Shown one piece after another: positions 12,229 through 16,082 of a stretch of 16,082 bases of DNA. Origin of the DNA: Prevotella sp. CAG:924. GTDB lineage: Bacteria > Bacteroidota > Bacteroidia > Bacteroidales > Bacteroidaceae. Where the stretch lies: the NCBI GenBank assembly GCA_000431975.1, contig HF988543.1:1-16082 (forward strand), in the 5' to 3' direction. How positions within the stretch are numbered: the first letter of the stretch is position 1; each line of letters begins with the position of its first letter. The notes beneath the pieces are model-generated. The model was not told the DNA's origin. It saw only the letters and a program-made list of their open reading frames with translations, and ran no database searches. A program made the translations under genes and the position numbers.

Positions 12229-14343
12229 ATGAAAATTAGAAATGTGATATTGCCTTTCCTTCTGTCGTGCTGCGTATTTGTGACGGCTGCAGCACAGAAG
12301 GAGCGTACGGACACATTGCGTCCGTCGGTAAGTGTGCATCCCTTGTCCGGAAACGGTCAAGGGATGCAGTCGTTTGCAGTCAAGAAACGACCGCGTGTGG
12401 CAGTGGTGCTGTCAGGTGGCGGTGCGAAAGGCATGGCTCATATCGGTGTGTTGAAGGTGATAGAAAGAGCAGGAATTCCTGTTGATATCGTTACAGGAAC
12501 ATCCATGGGATCTATCGTTGGCGGACTCTATGCCTGTGGATGGAATGCCACGGAGCTTGACTCCATTGTCCGCAAACAGGATTGGAAATTCCTGCTTAGC
12601 GACCGTGCCGAATATCGTTCGCAGGATTTGGATGAACGGAAACGACAAAATACCTATATCCTCAGTAAGACGTTTACGTTGCAACGGCATTCCACCGAGA
12701 AAGGTGGTCTGATCGAAGGTAAGAACCTGATGAAACTCTTTCGTCACCTCACGGCAGGCTACACCGACTCCATGGATTTCAGCCGGCTGCCAATACCCTT
12801 TGCCTGTGTGTCGACGGACATTGTGGACAATACAGAGTACGACTGGCATAGCGGGCGATTGCCCGTGGCCATGCGTGCGTCGATGTCGATACCGGCAGTC
12901 TTCTCGCCTGTGAGGGTTGGCGATCATGTTCTCGTCGACGGAGGACTGCGCAATAATTATCCTGTGGACCTGGCCCGGCAGATGGGGGCCGACTATGTTA
13001 TTGGTGCCACGGTGCAGGATCCTCCCCGGACTGCCAGTGACTTGACGACGAGTGGTAATATACTGCTTCAGATCGTTGATGTGAACTGTAAGAACAAATA
13101 CGATGAGAACATGGCCAATACCGATGTGCTCGTGCGCGTGAATACGAAGGGATATACACCGGCGAGCTTCACTCCGGCCGCTATCGACACGTTGATACGG
13201 CGGGGCGAAGAGGGAGCGATGGCACACTGGGGCGAGCTTATGGCTCTGAAGATGCGGCTGGGCCTGCCGGTCGGCTATCGACCGGTACAGCGCCACGCGT
13301 CTGCTATGGCGCGCCACCCGGTCAATTATGTGGATTCAGTACAGTTGCAACGGCCTATCACAACGGTGCAAGGTTCTTTAGCAGTAAAGTTCGATACAGA
13401 AGAGATGGTGTCGCTGCAGCTCAATGGTATTTTGCGTCCAAAACATTCACCGACTAAAGTAGAGGCTACGTTGAGGCTCGGCAGGCGTGTGAGGGCTGAC
13501 CTGCAGGTAAGTTGGATACCCCATCATGTCACGACGGTGTCGATGGGATATACATTCCTGCACAACGATGCTTATATCTATTCGGAAGGGGAGAAAGCAC
13601 AGAGTCTGACCTATAATCAGCATCATGCGCAGTTGTCGTTGCTTGGCATCAATTTGCATAATTTTGCTGCCGATCTATTTGCATCGTGGGATTATTATCA
13701 TTTCAATCAACTGCTTTCCTATTCCGAAGAGGAAATGGGAGATGACGGACTGCGTAGTGCCCACTTCTACAGCTATCATGCCCGTGTGCGTTATGACTCT
13801 CAGGGACCCGGCTTGTTTCCTACAAAAGGTGCGAGGTTCATGGCGGAATATGCGTATTTCACAGATAATCTGGTGGGTTACAACAGCCATGCCGGCTTCA
13901 GTGAGCTGACAGCTTATTGGCTTATGTCTTTTCCTCTTTCGCATCGGTTGACGCTGTGTCCTTTATTATACGGACGTATGCTTTTCGGCAAGGAGATTCC
14001 AATGATCCGTAGTAACTTTATCGGAGGTATGTGGATGGGCAACTATGTGAGTCAGCAGTTGCCATTCGATGGTTTCTATCATCTGGAGGCTGTCGATCGT
14101 CAGATTGTGGCGGCGCAACTGCGTCTGCAGCTGCAGCTGACGACGAACAACTATATCAATTGTTCCTTTACGGCAGGCCAGCAGGCCTATAGTCCGCGTG
14201 GACTCCTCAATCACAGGACAATGCTTGGAGGGCAGATGGGATATTTCTACCGTACGATTCTCGGACCGATCGGTGCTGTTGTTGGCTATTCGAATGTGAC
14301 GAAGCAGGTAGGCGCTTATTTGCAGCTTGGATTCCAATTCTGA
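12229..14343 (+). CDS. Patatin-like phospholipase fused to an outer-membrane beta-barrel
   Basis: A protein of 704 aa in three parts. A signal peptide (MKIRNVILPFLLSCCVFVTA, cleavage near AQ at residues 22-23) leads to a patatin domain at about residues 56-255. This has the oxyanion loop LSGGGAKGMAHIG (61-73), nucleophile Ser92 in GTSMGS and catalytic Asp237 in LVDGGLRNNYP. A linker to about residue 385 follows, then a barrel of alternating strands to the C-terminal LQLGFQF, ending in Phe as outer-membrane barrels do. This matches the type Vd (PlpD/FplA-like) patatin-barrel architecture common in Bacteroidetes. It probably hydrolyses lipid acyl esters at the cell surface or in the periplasm. 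Note the short stretch between patatin and barrel, which leaves little room for a full POTRA domain. The true lipid substrate is unknown. Confidence 0.9.
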   Translation: MKIRNVILPFLLSCCVFVTAAAQKERTDTLRPSVSVHPLSGNGQGMQSFAVKKRPRVAVVLSGGGAKGMAHIGVLKVIERAGIPVDIVTGTSMGSIVGGLYACGWNATELDSIVRKQDWKFLLSDRAEYRSQDLDERKRQNTYILSKTFTLQRHSTEKGGLIEGKNLMKLFRHLTAGYTDSMDFSRLPIPFACVSTDIVDNTEYDWHSGRLPVAMRASMSIPAVFSPVRVGDHVLVDGGLRNNYPVDLARQMGADYVIGATVQDPPRTASDLTTSGNILLQIVDVNCKNKYDENMANTDVLVRVNTKGYTPASFTPAAIDTLIRRGEEGAMAHWGELMALKMRLGLPVGYRPVQRHASAMARHPVNYVDSVQLQRPITTVQGSLAVKFDTEEMVSLQLNGILRPKHSPTKVEATLRLGRRVRADLQVSWIPHHVTTVSMGYTFLHNDAYIYSEGEKAQSLTYNQHHAQLSLLGINLHNFAADLFASWDYYHFNQLLSYSEEEMGDDGLRSAHFYSYHARVRYDSQGPGLFPTKGARFMAEYAYFTDNLVGYNSHAGFSELTAYWLMSFPLSHRLTLCPLLYGRMLFGKEIPMIRSNFIGGMWMGNYVSQQLPFDGFYHLEAVDRQIVAAQLRLQLQLTTNNYINCSFTAGQQAYSPRGLLNHRTMLGGQMGYFYRTILGPIGAVVGYSNVTKQVGAYLQLGFQF

Positions 14344-14374
14344 CCAGGTCGGATGCTGTTATTATATTCTGATA

Positions 14375-14420
14375 AAAAGCAAGGCTGTCTCAATTTGGGT
14401 GATGAGACAGCCTTGCTTTT
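14375..14420. terminator. Strong bidirectional terminator
   Basis: AAAAGCAAGGCTGTCTCA (14375-14392) and TGAGACAGCCTTGCTTTT (14403-14420) are perfect 18-bp arms with a 10-nt loop. The stem begins in an A-run and ends in a T-run, so it works on both strands. It lies between the convergent patatin and DUF3078 genes, about 30 bp from each stop codon. Confidence 0.9.
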
Positions 14421-14454
14421 CTTATATTTCCAAATGATATTCTTATAAAATAAA

Positions 14455-15735
14455 TCAGAACGAATAGGCGAAGCCGAGAGAGGTGTATTCCTTATACTGG
14501 AAGTAGCCGTGGCGGTCGTCGCGTACTACGCTGTCGTCGAAACGGGGATAGATATAGAATTTGCAGGATATCCAGCGGTTGAATTGGAAGTTCAACGTAT
14601 TCTCCCATTCTATCTGCGTACGTTTATAGGTGGTATAGGCGAAAAGACGCGTCTGCCACTGTATGTTGTCCGAGAAGACCCACTTCAAGTCGACCGTCAT
14701 CTGTGAACCGATGTCGTTCTTGGAGTGATGGCCCACTTTGATACCGTTACGTTCGGCCAGTGAAAGACGGTCGACATACTTGAGGTTGTAGGCGATAGGG
14801 GCCAGATGGACACTACCTTTCAGTTTGTGGTTGATCCAGTCGACGTTATAGTCCATACCAAGAGAGAGGTTGAACTCGAAAGGTGACATGAAATCACTGA
14901 TCACTGGGCGCTGGTTTTGATCGTACATGCGTACGATCTGTGTTGAGGCCACCCCTTGTAGCGTGTAATACCATTTCTTTGAAGCCTGCAGTCCCAGTTT
15001 GCTGGTATAGCGTAACAGATCTTCAGAAGTCTTGACATTGTGAATTGTATCACCGTTGGTGGTCTGCAGACCGATTTTCACCTCCAGTTTGTTTTCCCAT
15101 TTTAGTTTCTTTTTGTTGTTATAGTTGGCTTGCAGGGTGAGTCCGCCCATGAGTGAGTAGTTGCTCTCACCGCCCTGATACCAGTTACCCGACACATAGT
15201 TCTGCATGAACTGCAGATAGCCGTCTCCTGCGAAATCCCAAAAGTTGGGCTTCAGCACGATCATGTCGATGGGTAATGCTGTGGGCTCTTCGGGTGCCGG
15301 AGCTTCGAGGTTGGTCGGTAGTTGTTCGGTGACAGTTGTCGGTTTGATGACGGTGCCGGTCTTTTCTAATTGGGTTTGTGTACGTACTACCAACTCTGGG
15401 TGGGACAGATATACAGTCAGAAACTGTTGGTCGAGGGGCGAGAGGCGGTTACCGATGGTGAAAGCATCGTGTACGACGTCAGTATAGAAGGTGAAAGGCA
15501 GGAAAAGCTGTGCAATCTCCTCTTTGGGGATGAGCTGAGGTGCGGCTACGCTGTCGGAATAAAGTGAATCGCGGTAGCGTTGCAGGCGTTCTTCATATTG
15601 TCTGATGGTAGCGAGTGACCGTTCGCTGAGCTGTTGCCGTTGCCGGTTGGTCAGTCCACCATAACGGACTTGTGCCTGTAAGGAAATTACACACAGCAGG
15701 CTTACTATAATAAGGTATATCCGACGGGTATTCAT
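14455..15735 (-). CDS. DUF3078 family outer-membrane-like protein
   Basis: A protein of 426 aa with a signal peptide (MNTRRIYLIIVSLLCVISLQ, cleavage near AQ at 21-22). Residues about 28-60 (RQRQQLSERSLATIRQYEERLQ and on) look like an amphipathic helix or coiled coil. A region with no recognised fold extends to about 140, and a Pro/Glu-rich linker (EAPAPEEPTALP) follows. The DUF3078 part runs from about 163 to the end, opening with KPNFWDFAGDGYLQFMQNY and NWYQGGESNYSL. It is made of alternating strands and ends SLGFAYSF, a terminal Phe typical of outer-membrane barrels. DUF3078 is Bacteroidetes-specific as far as I know and has no assigned function. It is convergent with the patatin gene and has a promoter like that of GH16. 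Confidence 0.8.
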   Translation of the reverse strand: MNTRRIYLIIVSLLCVISLQAQVRYGGLTNRQRQQLSERSLATIRQYEERLQRYRDSLYSDSVAAPQLIPKEEIAQLFLPFTFYTDVVHDAFTIGNRLSPLDQQFLTVYLSHPELVVRTQTQLEKTGTVIKPTTVTEQLPTNLEAPAPEEPTALPIDMIVLKPNFWDFAGDGYLQFMQNYVSGNWYQGGESNYSLMGGLTLQANYNNKKKLKWENKLEVKIGLQTTNGDTIHNVKTSEDLLRYTSKLGLQASKKWYYTLQGVASTQIVRMYDQNQRPVISDFMSPFEFNLSLGMDYNVDWINHKLKGSVHLAPIAYNLKYVDRLSLAERNGIKVGHHSKNDIGSQMTVDLKWVFSDNIQWQTRLFAYTTYKRTQIEWENTLNFQFNRWISCKFYIYPRFDDSVVRDDRHGYFQYKEYTSLGFAYSF

Positions 15736-15778
15736 CTCTTTGTATTTTGTGCTATTGGTTTGAGGGTATATATGGTTG

Positions 15779-15786
15779 CAAAGTTA
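15779..15786 (-). promoter_or_regulatory. Candidate -7 element of the DUF3078 gene
   Basis: On the minus strand TAACTTTG matches TAnnTTTG and continues CAACC, identical to the GH16 element. A TTTG lies on the minus strand at 15814-15811, 24 bp further upstream. The box sits about 43 bp before the start codon. Confidence 0.65.
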
Positions 15787-15820
15787 CACAAAATAATGTT
15801 TATTGAGATACAAAAATCTG

Positions 15821-15852
15821 AAAAACCAACCGCCCGGTCAATGATCCGGTTG
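15821..15852 (-). terminator. Terminator-like hairpin on the minus strand
   Basis: Read on the minus strand, CAACCG (15852-15847) pairs with CGGTTG (15832-15827), followed by GTTTTTC. It would end a minus-strand transcript entering from the right of the window, just upstream of the DUF3078 promoter. The stem is only 6 bp. Confidence 0.4.
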
Positions 15853-16082
15853 ATGGCGGCTTTGTGACAGGAATTTAGAAGGAGTGACCCTCCGGCAAAA
15901 GGTATAAACAACATTGCCGGGACAAGAAAGGAATAGCTGATAGAGGGATCTGATGAATGATATATATAATAAGGTTGTTTTTTTGATCGGCAGTCCTTAT
16001 CGAGGTTTGGGGGATAAAAAGGCTCACCCGATAAATATTGGGGAGATTTGCTGCTCAGATGAAGTACAGGGATGAAAAGCAG

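Larger units (their letters stand above)
15736..16082. other. Gene-free right end
   Basis: No credible gene is seen in these 347 bp. They hold the DUF3078 promoter, a minus-strand terminator-like hairpin (15821-15852) and a hairpin TCCGGCAA (15891-15898) with TTGCCGGG (15914-15921, one T-G pair) without a U-tract. TTATCG (15997-16002) can pair with CGATAA (16029-16034). One minus-strand frame is open from the window edge to 15732, but its composition is unlike protein and it runs through the promoter. Confidence 0.5.

Noticed and set aside
12412..13317. Long antisense frame (301 codons) inside the patatin gene
   Set aside because: It is rich in His, Arg and Ile in the way of a reverse-complement shadow, while the plus strand has intact catalytic motifs.
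15732..16082. Minus-strand frame open from the right window edge, with an ATG at 15914
   Set aside because: Its product has no recognisable domain or natural composition, and it runs through a good -7 element and a terminator-like hairpin.

Overview
The window looks like a chromosomal stretch from an anaerobic Bacteroidetes, most likely Prevotellaceae. The signs are promoter -7 elements of the TAnnTTTG type with a TTTGCA(A) extension, A-rich leaders with almost no Shine-Dalgarno sequences, and proteins typical of that group (DUF2807 lipoprotein, DUF3078 protein, Porin_O_P-like porin, patatin with an outer-membrane barrel). The genus call is an inference from gene content. No tRNA, rRNA, CRISPR array, insertion sequence or phage gene was seen.

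Layout. 1-606 is gene-free and AT-rich; it holds a 23-bp tandem repeat array (75-189) and a cluster of TGTGA half-sites. 607-1728 (+) is a DUF2807 lipoprotein. 1729-2512 is gene-free, with a hairpin pair and two rho-independent-type terminators. 2513-3154 (+) is a DUF1847 Cys-rich protein. 3341-4114 (-) is a secreted GH16 beta-glucanase. A 276-bp divergent region with two dyads leads into the block 4391-8199 (+): a DcuB-type C4-dicarboxylate transporter, a periplasmic type II asparaginase and a porin. A very strong hairpin separates this from the convergent OPT-family transporter (8381-10387, -). A second divergent region, with a perfect 16-bp palindrome beside a good promoter, leads to a secreted GH43 enzyme (10624-12144, +), then a patatin/outer-membrane barrel protein (12229-14343, +). 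A strong bidirectional terminator follows, then a convergent DUF3078 protein (14455-15735, -). 15736-16082 holds that gene's promoter and possible ends of neighbouring transcripts.

How the genes work together. The clearest functional unit is dcuB-ansB-porin. It places one protein in each envelope layer: a porin for entry, an asparaginase to make aspartate and ammonia in the periplasm, and a transporter that can exchange aspartate for succinate or fumarate. This fits anaerobic fumarate respiration fed by asparagine. GH16 and GH43 are standalone secreted glycan-degrading enzymes with no SusC/SusD pair beside them. The OPT transporter adds probable peptide uptake.

Most of the window is ordinary core or near-core content. 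I found no convincing new multi-gene system. The best second-look items are all non-coding: the ABBA-patterned 23-bp repeat array, the 16-bp palindrome before the GH43 promoter, the folded spacer between dcuB and ansB, and the dyads between GH16 and dcuB.
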